Shown here in pieces: positions 53,086 to 64,000 of a DNA stretch of 64,000 bases (positions within the stretch are counted from its first letter, which is position 1; the number at the start of each line of letters is the position of its first letter). The position numbers were made by a program, and so were the translations under genes. Source of the stretch: Hysterangium stoloniferum (taxonomy: Eukaryota; Basidiomycota; Agaricomycetes; Hysterangiales; Hysterangiaceae); NCBI GenBank assembly GCA_015178975.1, contig WHVD01000059.1:248001-312000 (forward strand), read 5' to 3'. The notes under the pieces were generated by a model. The model was not told the DNA's origin and ran no database searches. It saw nothing but the letters and a program-made list of their open reading frames with translations.

Positions 53086-54024
53086 TTATATTGTATTCCC
53101 TCTGTTCCGACGGTATAGACCAATCTCAAAGTTAAGGGATCGCATCTTCTTCGGGCCCTTGAAGACACTGGAGAGACCAGCATTCTCAACATCGTCTGAT
53201 GAAGGTCCATTCTTCGAGATTTTTGTCCCTTTCAAGCGCTCAATGTTGCTCTCCAGGTCTTTCCACGGCGAAGGTCGGCCCAGTCGCTCGTGGGCCGTTC
53301 TCTCGCTCGCACAGGATGCTTCAAATTCTTGGACTGATTTAATAAAGTGTCCGCAGCTGCAGTCAACATGCCTCACCTGCAATTCTGTGCACCACGCTCA
53401 CAGCCATTTTTTGAATGCCGGGGGAATACCAAGGTCTAAAACAGATACCCGTCTATCCCAAAGCGTCGTGTTTTTTAGAAAGAATGTTTGGCCCACCTGC
53501 ACATCTCCTCAAGCGATACGTACATGTTATTCAGCTGCGTCTCCTCATCCGCATTCTGGGGCTCCGTGAACATACGAGGATTGGTATTCCACATGTCCCG
53601 TATTCGTCCAAATCTCTGGCGGATGGTCCGCATGTCGATGAACAGCGCAATGGCGCTCTGCCTAATGCGCCGTGAATAGACTTCGCTATACGAGCCACAG
53701 TCGCAGCCATGTTTCAGTAAGGTGCATAATTCCGCGGCAGAGATAGAGAGCCGTATCTCACCGCCGAAGCTCCTGCAGATCCAGCTCTATTTTCTGCACT
53801 TCGTCTGAGACGTCTGGCCGCACGAAGAGGCTAGGCTGCCGTTCGAATTTTTTCTTTATGATCGATAAACGTCTCCGGATGACAAAAGTCATGATCATGT
53901 CGAGGCTGAGTTCCCCAAAGGCTTTCAGGGCCTTGCCCGATAGTGCTCCTGGTCCCCAGACCGTTGAACCCGTAGAATTTGTGAAGACTGAGTCTCTTAC
54001 AGAAGATGACTCGTTGGAGTGCAT
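53086..54024 (-). CDS. Unknown protein, paralogue B of a two-member family
   Basis: Four exons (54024-53762, 53685-53497, 53435-53377, 53333-53086) give 252 residues. The N-terminus has VWGPGALSGKALKAFGELSL, matching paralogue A, then RRRLSIIKKKFERQ and a helical stretch EVQKIELDLQELRR. Exon 2 reads VYSRRIRQSAIALFIDMRTI, ending SLEEMC; exon 3 (59 nt, as in A) reads IQKMAVSVVHRIA. The last exon is longer than in A, basic and polar (ERLGRPSPWKDLESNIERLK, ending RRNRGNTI). Intron positions and phases (2, 2, 1) equal those of A, so the two arose by duplication. Function unknown. Confidence 0.68.
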
Positions 54025-54598
54025 AATGTTGATATACTAGTCGTAGATGGATCAACACTGCGAGTGTTATGTCCATCCGTCTGCGACCTCTTCTCAGTGG
54101 CTTTTATACTCATTGGGTGGTGATTGATCATGGTGATCCTGCCGGTATCTGCACAGGTCACTTACTAACCTAGGCTGTACAGATCCTCGAGGTTAATGCA
54201 ACCTTATTTTAAAAACGCCAAGATAGTCCATCGTTGATAACCTATTGATGAGCCAACGTTGTCACAAATATGAAAGATGATCAAGAGATCGCGCCCAAGT
54301 GGGTCGACGTTCCAATAGCAAGCTGCCTCTATTATTCTATGACAGATAAAGCGTCCGATAGGTACTGAGACATACATCAGGGGTAAGATAGGAACGAAAA
54401 CAAACAAAAAAGCAAAACATGAAAAAAGCCAATACATCGAAAGCGAATGGAAAGCAGGTTCAAAACGAAAATAGCGAAAAGCATCTACTATAGTATATGG
54501 ATCAAGTGTGTGTGTGTGTGGGGGGGGGGTGAGATTGAGAGATTATTATCGAACGAACTGTTCGCGTGACGTAATTGATCAGAGTGAAATTCCAATAC
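54025..54598. other. Intergenic region with a GT/G tract
   Basis: Lies between paralogue B, read away from here, and the 3' end of the large transcription factor gene. A short (GT)n followed by ten or so G is at about 54507-54530. No gene. Confidence 0.5.
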
Positions 54599-57500
54599 TC
54601 AATGTTTTGCAAAATTATCCCGTCTGCTCGACTTATGCATCTCCGTATCAATATCCAAAATCGAGTCCCAAAACTGCGTATCCATCTCCCTCTGCCGGGA
54701 GTTGGCAGAGAGGAATCCAGGTACAGCGGGAAGCTTCAAAAATGGCATGGAGCTAACAATCCACTTCCGGAAGGCATGGATCGGGGATGAGATCGATACA
54801 CGTGTTGCGCTTTGCGAGGATGCGGGATCAATTTGATCGTAGAGTGTGTAGGTCAGTGTGGGGAGGCGGTGATCGTGCGGGGTAGTGCAGGAAGCGGCGG
54901 CAGCGGCGCGGCGTTTTTGGAGTTCGAAAAGGAGGGTTTCGAGGATAAGGATGCCATCCCAGGAGCGCATAGTGACTTCCTCAGTAATCCTGTGATTGAG
55001 AAAGGAGGGTATATTATCAAGACAAGCGGACGGTAATGAAAACATGTTATAAACGGACCTTTGCAGGGCCACGTACGCGACGACGCTGTCAAGCTTTTGA
55101 TTGAGACGAGTAATGATGTCAGGGGGAGGTACAGGTTCGGCATAGTACTGCTCCATCATCAACACGACAGATGCTAAGAAAAAAACGTCAGTCGCGGATA
55201 AGAGACATCACAATTACAAAGATCGGTAACAGAGGGGGCGCGCAAGAGTACACACCTGTGTATCCATACCACCACCACGCACTGGGCGCATCGACCTTCT
55301 TGCCTTCTGTAAAGCAATCGAGCATCTTCTCTGCAGTGTCCACGCACACACTCCGCGCCCTTGCCTCGCGGAAATCTGCGACAAGGGATGAGCGGTGTAT
55401 TTGGATCGCGCGGTAGTCGAGCTCAAGCGCATGTCCGATGCGGGCCCACTAACAACGGTAACGTAAGACGGGGGAATGTGATGCAATGCGGAGGATATAT
55501 ACACACTTGTACCTTTATATCAGTTCTCTCTAATGTATCGTCTTTGACGATGAGACATGGAGGTTCGTGCATGATAGTTTCGTTAACGGCCAATTCGTGA
55601 TCGTAAAACAGGCGTGAGACATCTTGATGTCCGTTACGTGTCGCAACGTTCAATGCATCGCACTGGAAAGAGAAACAAGCATCAGATGAGAAATGTAATA
55701 CAAGTGACACGGCGAGTGAGGGCTCCGACTTACCAATTCCCTTACTCGATCAGCATTATGTACCTTCGCCAGAAACATAGAAACCGACTACACAAAAAAA
55801 AAACAAGAATTAATATCAATAAACAGCTCAAGATCACAACCCCCTAGCAACAAAGCACTAACCGTAAAAATTCCCCTGGCCCTCGGTCTGAACACCGCCG
55901 TATCTACAATATCCTTCCAATCTAGATTTGCTGGCCGCGCCGTATTAAAATGTACATGGTTGACAAGATACGTCTCTCCCATCGGCACGGAGAACCGCCA
56001 ATCGAGGTAGACAATGTTGGCCCAGATGCGGCGCCAGAGCTATTGGGAAGAAGAGGGAATGTTAGCGTCCTTGGTATGTGCATGAAGGGAGAGAACAGGC
56101 GAAGATCGGGCAAAGGGGCTATGTTACTAACCTCGCGCCGGTAAAGACCTGGGGGAGGAATTTCGCCGGGAGTATCGCCTGCGACATTACTGAGTCCTAT
56201 ACACATCGAGAGGCGGATCGCCATGGCGAGTATGGGAGCTTGATGGAACCAGCCTTTGGGGTCTAGGCTGATGGAGCGGTAGGAGAGCAGCACACTAGGT
56301 AGCAAAGACAAAGACAGCAGCAGTATCAGTCGCCGAATCCAACACACATGAAAATACACGCAAGCACTCACAGCGTCTGCACAACCTCCAATGTAACAGC
56401 CTGCGCAAAGTTATCCAGGGCAAGCGCCCTCTCTGCCCCGATCCAAAGCTGCCCACAAAGCATCCGCCACTGCCCCACATCTTCCACGATGCCCTTTTTC
56501 ATTGCCTCTGCGGGCCTCATCGCCGCGAGCCCGTGGGACAGGACAATGAGAAGGAGCGCGAGCCATGCGATGGGTGTACATGCTGCGCGGTCGGCGTCAG
56601 TTTTGAAGGACCAGAAGGTGGTGTACATTTGCTGGAATGCGCCTGGATGAAGGACGCAGTGTTGCCATTCGAGGCGGTCGAGCTGTGAAAGGGAGGCACG
56701 GGAAGTGGTCAATAATCGGGGTTGATACTTCAGAGTCAAATAATAAGAAATATAAATGTATGGTGGAGACACCACAGCATAAAAACACGGCGCAAGACAG
56801 ATATATATATATAAAACAAAGAACTCACATAACACTCCAAAACAGAATCACAACTCCCCTTACTAGGTAGACATTTCACCAACGCCTCCAGCTCCAATTG
56901 CACATCAACATGTACCCCGCCTGCCTCTGTACGATGCTTGTTAGTCCCACTGAGGGCAACAGTGGTCATCTGTTCCCAGTCGGCATCAGACAGGGGGAAT
57001 GTCGTTGCGCTGAGATGAAAGGCGTTGGAGGTGGCAGCATTAACATTCGAGGACGTGGCGTTCGCAAAGGGCTTTCGCACGCGGAGTGCCTCAGGAAGGA
57101 GTTTTAGAGTGGGAAGGGAGGAGGCAGGAGCAGCCATCGCGTGCTTGGCGGAAGCGGACCCGACGACGACCTCCAAGACGTCATCCCCTGCGTTCGCATT
57201 CATATCCACGTCCCCCTCCGCATCCTCGAGCTTGACAACGTCCTGGCGGCCGGCTCCCTCTCCTCTCATTTCCACTCCACCCTCTACCATCTGCACATCC
57301 CTACCGCACCTCCCCGCCGCTGTACCGCCGCCCGTCCCGCTCTCCCCGCCACCCTTCTCGGAATCCCTCACCGCCATCATCGCGCCGTCTCCACTCCGCA
57401 GCACCCCAGGAAACCCCGGCGCTGGGGTCCCAGGGGGCGGAAAACCCGATCCGGACCCACTCGTAACGGGGTCGGGACGTGCTGAGAAGGACGTGGTGGG

Positions 57501-60500
57501 TGAGGATGACGGGGTGGTGATTTTCGAAAGCTGCGGCTGGCCGTGGATATGCCAGGGAGGATGCGGCGGTTGCTGGTGTTGTTGCCCGCCCGCATGATAA
57601 TACCCCGCCTGGCCTGGTGGCGCCTGACCAGACAGCATTGAGCCAGGCCCATGACCAGGAGCAGGCGTCAATGCTGTATTTGAACTCTTCCCCTTCTTCA
57701 TCGCCGCATTACCGCTGCTGCTACGACTCACACTCCCCAAACGCGCCTTCTTCTGCTGAGTCTTCCCGAATGCAAGCCCACTGCTCCCCGACGTATATCC
57801 CGGCGGCATACCCGACACTAAACCGGAACCATATCCCCCGACCGAGAGACTTAAAACCCTCTCAATCATGGACAAACGCTGTTGGAGCGCATCGAATTCA
57901 GCACGGGTGGGTGCACCGTCTCTGTTCGTGAAAGAATAGTCGTTAGTATCGTTACACGAATATACAATATATATCACACTTACTTTGTCTCCGTAACGGC
58001 CCATTTACAGTTACTCTGATCTCCCCTTCTCGCACAGGGCCCACAGGGCTGGGCACGATCACATTTGATTTTACGGCGCTTGCACTCTGTGAGGATTCGT
58101 TTTGTGAGTGACACTGGACGATAGGGAAACTACAACCTAAAGTGGAAAAAGAGAGAGAGAGAGAGAGAGAGAAGAGCAGGCGGAGCGAAGACAAAACAAC
58201 ACAAAAAGCCGAAAACAAAAACACTAACCCGCACAGCTCAACGCAACCCTCGTCCTCCTCCTCTTCTTCGGCCTCTCCTCGTATCCCTCCCCGTCCCCAT
58301 CAACACCAGGACAAGCACCGCCCCGTTCCACCTTACCCCACATTCCCGCTCCTGCTCCATCTCCATATCGTCCCCCTCCCCCTCCGCATCGACATCCTCC
58401 CCTCACCATCCTCGCTCCCAGACCTCGCCTGCGCCTGGAGCTGCATATGAGCCCCGCCAACAACAACACCATTGCTATTATTACCAACCCCGTGCGGATA
58501 CGCATACGAGTACCCATGTCGACGGGGATAAGGAGACTCCTCATTCGCGGCGTCATTGAGATCACGGCCGTGATGTTGGTCTTGCGACTGGTCCTGGATA
58601 TGGGATTGGGATTGTGTCGGCGTTGGCGTCAAGTGCGATGTGCGGTGCGATTGATAGAACGTCTGGCACTGGGAACTGTAAGGCGCTTGCGCTTGATGGT
58701 GGGCTGGAGCTGGAGCCTGGGGAGGTGGAGGTGGAGGCAGAAGGGAATTCGAATGCTGTGAGTGCGCGTGCGCGTGCGGAGACACATGATTCGGCGAGCG
58801 GGACCGCGAGCGAGGAGAATAGGGCTGCGAGTACGCGTATTTATCCTGCGCGTCCTCTTGGGTGCGAGTTGGACCTTGAGCCTGTCCATAGGACTGCACA
58901 CCCCCACCGGGTACCGCAAACTCGCCCTTCGCGCCCTCCTTCCTCCCCCTCACTTTCTTAAGCCCCTTCCCACACGTCGCACTCCCCGCACTGGCACCGG
59001 CACCGGGATTGTCTCCGGCACCAGCACTGGCACCTGCGGGCCCCTTGCGACTCATAACCTGAATCGAAAGCTGTCTTTGATACTCGAGCGAGAGACGTGG
59101 GTTTGGCGGTGGCGGTGGTGGTGGCGGCGGTGGCGGAGCGAATGATGATGATGATTCCGGTGCAGTGGGCGAGGTCGCAGGTGTGGGTACGATTGGCGTC
59201 AATGACGATCTCTCACGTTCGCGTTCGCGGTCTGAAGATCCAGGCGCGGATAATGGCAACGGCAAGGGAAGCGACGACGGCGGCGGGAGGGAAACAGCAG
59301 AAGGCGTCGCATTCGGCGACGTTGCATGCGAATGGGAATGATACGGATGCTGACGGGGCATATCCTCCCATATCCTCGAAATAGGCGGGATCGTGACCGT
59401 CGAGGCGGGCGTGGAAGTCGTCAGTGTCGGCGTCGTGGGGCTGAGAGTCGACGCGGGCGCAGATGTGGATGCAAGCGTTGACTTCGCGCACAGCCGCGGA
59501 TACAACGACGCGTATCGGTCCTCCGAGGCAGGGCGGGAGGGGTGGTGGTGATATTCCTCCATGACGTCGTCGTCGTCATCAAGATTGTGGACTCGATCGC
59601 GTTCCTCGAGTGGGCGTTGCTCTTCCTGTCGTTCGCGTGCGAGGTCCTCCCGTTCCTGAAGACCTTCATTCCTCAACCGCGTCTTCTCCTGCCTACGCTC
59701 CTCACGGTCAAAATCACGGTCACGATCGCGGTCACTCGAGGATGCGGGATAAGTCTCCCTCAAGCCCAAACCCGACGGATATTCCCTCGACGAGGGGTAC
59801 GCGTCTCTAGAAGATGGCACCGAATACGCGTCATTCGCCCGGTCTCTCGCCAACGTGGCATGGAGGCCCCTCGACGACGATGTGGCCGAGTAGCCTATAC
59901 CTACGCCGGCATCTCTATCCCTCCCACCCAGAATAGACGGATAGTCGTCCCGCGCGTACAGAGCGGTCGACGAGGAACTGGAAGAGGGATGATACGTGTG
60001 TTCTTCCCCGAGTCTACCACGCGACGTTGATGGCGAGAGGCCATCATAGTCCTCTCTAACCCGCGAGGTCGATGTCGAAGCCAAGGCCGCTTCACGTTCG
60101 CACTCCTGCTCACACTCGCGTTCTCGCCCCCGGCCGCGTTCCCGCTCACGCCCCCGCTCCCGCTCGTACGCCTCTCTTTCCCTCTCCCTGTCCACAACTC
60201 TAGACGCAGAAGCTGAAGGGTCCCTGTGTCTCGACATGGACGCGTCCCTCGACGCGGGATTTGACGTCGGGCGATACATGACCCTTCCCCTCGGCGACGC
60301 ATCATACTCCTCCCGGACGCTGGAGACGGGCAGGCTAGAGGTGAGGGGCGAGGTGACGTCGCGGTCGCGTTCCCGCTCTCTGGCACGGAGATCTTCTCTC
60401 GTTCGCGATTCGTCCCGTGCACGGGTGTAGGAAGAAGTCGAGTGTGGGCTGCTGCGTTGTTGGGGGACGGGCTAGGCATAGGCAGGACGCGGTGTCAGCA

Positions 60501-61240
60501 TCATCATAGTAATAAATAAACAATTTAAATTTGGGCATGGGTGCCTCACACGGCCAAAAAAAAAAAAAAAATTTGACATGAAAAGAAGGACATGAGAAAA
60601 CACACACACCTCTAACGCAGTCTCCTTTCCCTTCGCCGAATCAACATCAACATCAACGTCCATAGGATCAGCCGCATTCGGAGTCGGGTTCACGGTCGTC
60701 GACGTCGGCGTTGACCCCGAAGCATATTTATTGCTCGTCCCAACGGCGGTCTACGGATACCAAAAAAAAAAACGGTCAGCACAAGGCAACGATAATAGCA
60801 GAAATAAAGACGAAAACAGCCCTCCCCCGCGGCGATTTGATCGACAATATAAATAAATAAAAAGTGATCGAGTAGGGGGGAAAAAAAAGAGAGAAAAAGC
60901 TCCGCGGAACTCACTGCGCTCACCGTCACAGACCCTGTCCCTGTCCCTGAGCGCGAGGCCGAAGCTGAGGCTGAGGCCGAGGCCGCATTCCTCGTCAAGG
61001 CGTCCCACCTGGCGGCAGGGTGGGTGGGGAGGACGCCCCCCCTTGCCGGGTCGCACAGGCGGGCGGACGCGTCGTCCCCGTCGCGGTCCTCGTCGTCGTC
61101 CTCGTCGGGGTCGTTCCAGTACCGCCTCCTGCGCAGATACTCGGGCTCGACGGCGGGCTGGCCGATGTAGCCTTCGGGACGGGCACGCGCATTGGTGTTG
61201 AGGGCGATAGCGTTCTCGGAGACGCCCTGGGGGATGGGGA
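54599..61240 (-). CDS. Zn2Cys6 transcription factor with fungal-specific domain and very long disordered N-terminus
   Basis: A large multi-exon gene. The first supported exon reads VSENAIALNTNARARPEGYI and an Asp-rich stretch (about 60910-61240); the true start is unclear and may lie in an upstream exon. Then comes a long exon (about 60470 to 58290) of disordered Arg/Glu/Asp, Ser, Gln and Pro tracts. A basic stretch KKRRRTR leads into the DNA-binding cluster, split by an intron (58087-58228): SCA, then ECKRRKIKCDRAQPCGPCAR and RGDQSNC, i.e. C-x2-C-x6-C-x5-C-x2-C-x8-C. A probable coiled coil follows (AEFDALQQRLSMIERVLSLS). The middle-homology (Fungal_trans) domain comes next: RLEWQHCVLHPGAFQQMY, AMAIRLSMCIGLSN, then LWRRIWANIVYLDWRFSVPM. 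A helical C-terminus ends at 54599. Nuclear regulator; targets cannot be told from sequence. The zinc cluster normally sits near the N-terminus, so roughly 700 residues before it are unusual. Confidence 0.82.
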
Positions 61241-61646
61241 TGGGGATGTCGGGGGTGGGGGGAGAAGGGCGGGGTCGTCGTCGTCGTCGTCGTCAAAGTT
61301 GGGTGGTGGTTGTTGGTGGTGGTGGTGTTGGGGTGCATGTCGGATGTGGAGTGAACCCTGACCTGCTGCTGGTGGAAGAAAAGGATTTGACTCTTATGAA
61401 AAGAGGCACGATTACATAAAATAAGATGATATAAAAAAGACACGGAACTTGGGGATGTGTATATAAAAAATTGGTAGCGACGGGTGGGGAGCTCACGGTT
61501 GTCGCGTGTGACCGGAAGGAGTTAGGCGGGGATAACGATTTTCGGGTAAATATGATAAGTGTTAACTGTTATATTAATCGCCGTCCTATCCACCAGTCAC
61601 AAAGGGAAATGAAAGAGGAAATAATATCAGAACTGAGGTCGAGTAT

Positions 61647-61813
61647 GTACTCAAGTATGCACTATGTACTCGAGTATGCCTATGTACTCAAGTATACCTA
61701 TGTACTCAAGTATGCCTATGTACTCAAGTATGCACTATGTACTCAAGTATGCCTATGTACTCAAGTATGCACTATGTACTACGCACTCAAGTATGCACTG
61801 CACTCAAGTATAC
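61647..61813. repeat. 18-19 bp minisatellite (GTACTCAAGTATGCCTAT)
   Basis: About nine units beginning GTACTCAAGTATGC and ending CTAT or ACTAT, with small substitutions (CTCGAG, GTATAC) and a shortened right end. Frames across it translate as Tyr/Val/Leu repeats and are not genes. It lies 0.4 kb upstream of the first supported exon of the transcription factor. Confidence 0.9.
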
Positions 61814-63949
61814 ACTGACATCACCATTCAACTGCCAGATCTTGTATCAAAAGTCTCTTCCCGCAGAGTCGTGATACGTCCGCAAACCGCAAACTGCTTA
61901 TTTAATTACCGATGCAAGCCTGGTGGTTTACAGTTCTCTCATTCTCCAATCCAGTAATCATCCTTTTCTCAGAATCTCCGCGAACCGTATCTCCCTGGAG
62001 ATAGTCCTCCGTGAGACAAGATGATTCCCGACCAATCCACGTCGCATAACACCGCCAGCATCCGTGTAATATCACGGCGGAAAAACAGAACGCGCGCTTC
62101 AACTCAAAACACACATCCACTTTTTCATCCGTCACTAGTATTTAATTCATTTCCTGCACATCCACAGGTAATAAGGAGCCACATCCGACCTTCCCACGCT
62201 TGATCCAACCCCCCTCCACCCATATCAGGCATCTTGCCAAATAAATTTCCCATCCTCATAAATAAAACCCACGTTTACCGCTTTGGGAATTTATCGGTCT
62301 TCTTCCTTCGTTCCTGGCTCAGCATCGGGCCTAAAGTGCGACCATAGAAGCGAGAAGGAACCCAAGCGGCGCCGAAGCAACCGTTCGCCTAGCGCTGTTC
62401 AATCCATCCATGTCGCCTACACTAGCGCTGGAGAAATCCTAAATTGTGTATGTACAGCCAGGGTGGCGACAGAGATAGTCGACGACACGAGATAGTCGAA
62501 CTCACCCCAGTCCAAATTCCACACTCACCCTCTCACAGGAATCGCTCCGCGTCAACGTCGATATTAATTGTCGACGCTGCTAATGAAAAAGTCAAGGTCT
62601 TGCCCCAAGTACACATCCGGCACCAACCCACGCCCCGCCCACGCCTCTGCTGCATAAAGGCATAAAGAGTAAGCCACGAACGAATGAATGTGCGTGGTTG
62701 CGCATTAATCCCCCCACAGCGTCAGACCGCACCAAAATTAAAGAAAGAAAAAAAAACAACCTCGGATCCCGAACAACAGTGGCAGCGGCAAAGCGCGCGA
62801 GACAACACCGACACCCACAAAGAGAAGAGTGGAAAAAAAAAAAGGAACCCCCACGCCCAGCATGTGCGAAGCTTGGAGCAGACATTGATCAGATGGAGCG
62901 CCTCCCCCACAAACGAAGATAGACAACAACAAAGGTAGGTTAGACACCCTAAACCCTAATCTCACACCACCCAAATAAACGCGGCGTCGCTTTGCGAGTT
63001 ATATACCGATCCTGGTCTCACGCTCCCGCCAAGGCTCCACACACAACTGACTGACCCGTGTAATCCCATTAATGGCACTCGCATTGGCAGGGGCATGCAT
63101 CCACGCACGCACGCCAACCGGTCGCCTCAGCGATCCCATGTCTAAAACCTTAAACCAAAACCGAAATCACGCATCACGAGCATCAGAGTCCTCACGCATC
63201 CTCGAGCACGATCGAATAGCGACCATTGATGAAGGACCGGAACATGTACCGCACGCTTGGGCCATTCATTCATACCCCGCCAACCCTCGCCGTGATTTAA
63301 TCTAGTCCTGTGCTAATAGCCACACACGCGATGCGCAGACAAGCTCTCAGTATCTATAGTCACATCGCACCCCCACGAGGCCCAAATGAACACGGTTGCA
63401 TCATTTAATGCCTCAGCACCGCACGCGGGTGCTCGTTCAATACCAGAAGCAAGGCCCTACAGAACCACCAAGTCTGCCGAGATCCCCGAAAAGAACACAG
63501 CGCAAGCCATACCCGGGAAAATAGCCAGCGCACAAATAACTCCCATCATGTGTGTCTCTGTGTGTCTCTGTGTCTGTGTCTGTGTGTGCGCGTGTGTGTG
63601 CACCGTGAATAGACCCACCCACCTACTTACAGATCGACAGCGCGCCTCGGTAATCGCCGGATTTTAGCTCCCACCTGGGAACACGCACAGCAGCAGGAGA
63701 TGCCGATCAGACTTGACACCGAACGCACCCATCATCAGATCAGATCAGCCACGGTACGAGAGCCGTGCACCGCAGTCCTTGTTGATGGAGGGGGGACGTG
63801 CGGGACGCGCCGGCCACCATGCCGTGACGTGGCGTGGATGTACCGACATTCAGGGACATTCGAGGTCTCGTAGCTGGCGTCGAACGGTTAGCGACGAGTC
63901 ACGAGCAGCCGTGCGTGGCTTGGTGCGAGAAAACCCGCAATAACAGACA

Positions 63950-63972
63950 TCAGTGTGTGTGTGTGTGTGTGC
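63950..63972. repeat. (GT)n microsatellite
   Basis: About eleven GT dinucleotides near the right edge. Confidence 0.9.
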
Positions 63973-64000
63973 GTCAGAACGCAGCCTAGAACCCGTTACA

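Larger units (their letters stand above)
61241..64000. other. Long upstream region of the transcription factor gene
   Basis: Runs of (GAC)n/(GTC)n and Gly/Thr-coding triplets lie at 61270-61330, possibly part of a 5' exon or leader. Beyond 61500 there are only short frames. It contains a minisatellite at 61647-61813 and GT-rich tracts at 63545-63605 and 63950-63972. No gene supported. Confidence 0.45.

Noticed and set aside
57025-57597. 190-codon plus-strand frame
   Set aside because: Shadow of the exon following the zinc cluster; no coding features of its own.
58762-59384. Plus-strand frames in the transcription factor locus
   Set aside because: Low-complexity shadows of the Arg/Pro/Ser-rich minus-strand exon.

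Overview
This window reads as a chromosome segment of a filamentous basidiomycete, most likely an Agaricomycete. Host genes have many short GT-AG introns (about 41-70 nt). Several gene types are typical of such genomes: protein-kinase-like genes of the FunK1 kind, fungal class 3 lipases, a Zn2Cys6 regulator with a fungal-specific domain, and Ty3 chromoviruses.

Layout. (1) 1-2.2 kb: the 3' end of a poly(A)-tailed LINE-like element sits inside a four-exon kinase-like gene and cuts it just before the expected metal-binding motif. (2) 2.2-28.6 kb: a graveyard of nested transposable elements. It holds a decayed Helitron helicase, a Ty3 chromovirus without a reverse transcriptase domain whose pol is split by three solo LTRs with perfect 5-bp target duplications, two inverted copies of an unidentified coding fragment, a gag-only Ty1/copia element whose gag carries 70 perfect copies of an 8-bp unit, and an inverted repeat of about 0.6 kb around a nest of related LTRs. 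A short block beginning GGACTTGGCTTCAGCTTAT recurs ten times in otherwise different LTRs. (3) 28.6-64 kb: mostly host genes. In order: the last part of an aldo-keto reductase (+), a membrane-anchored class 3 lipase with two apparent lesions (-), an endonuclease/exonuclease/phosphatase (TDP2-like) protein with an altered GDxN motif (-), a TFIIIA-like C2H2 protein (+), a small membrane protein (+), a miniature kinase-fold protein with QGD in place of HGD (-), an intact class 3 lipase (+), prephenate dehydrogenase TYR1 (+), two paralogous genes of unknown function with matching exon structure (-), and a very large Zn2Cys6 transcription factor gene whose DNA-binding cluster lies in the middle of the protein (-).

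The host genes do not form an obvious pathway cluster. TYR1 (tyrosine synthesis) and the TFIIIA-like factor (5S rRNA transcription) are housekeeping genes. The lipases, kinase-fold genes and the paralogous pair look like accessory content beside a repeat-rich block.

Gene models were spliced by eye from reading frames and splice signals. Exon borders are stated where the frames join cleanly; transcription starts and ends cannot be seen.
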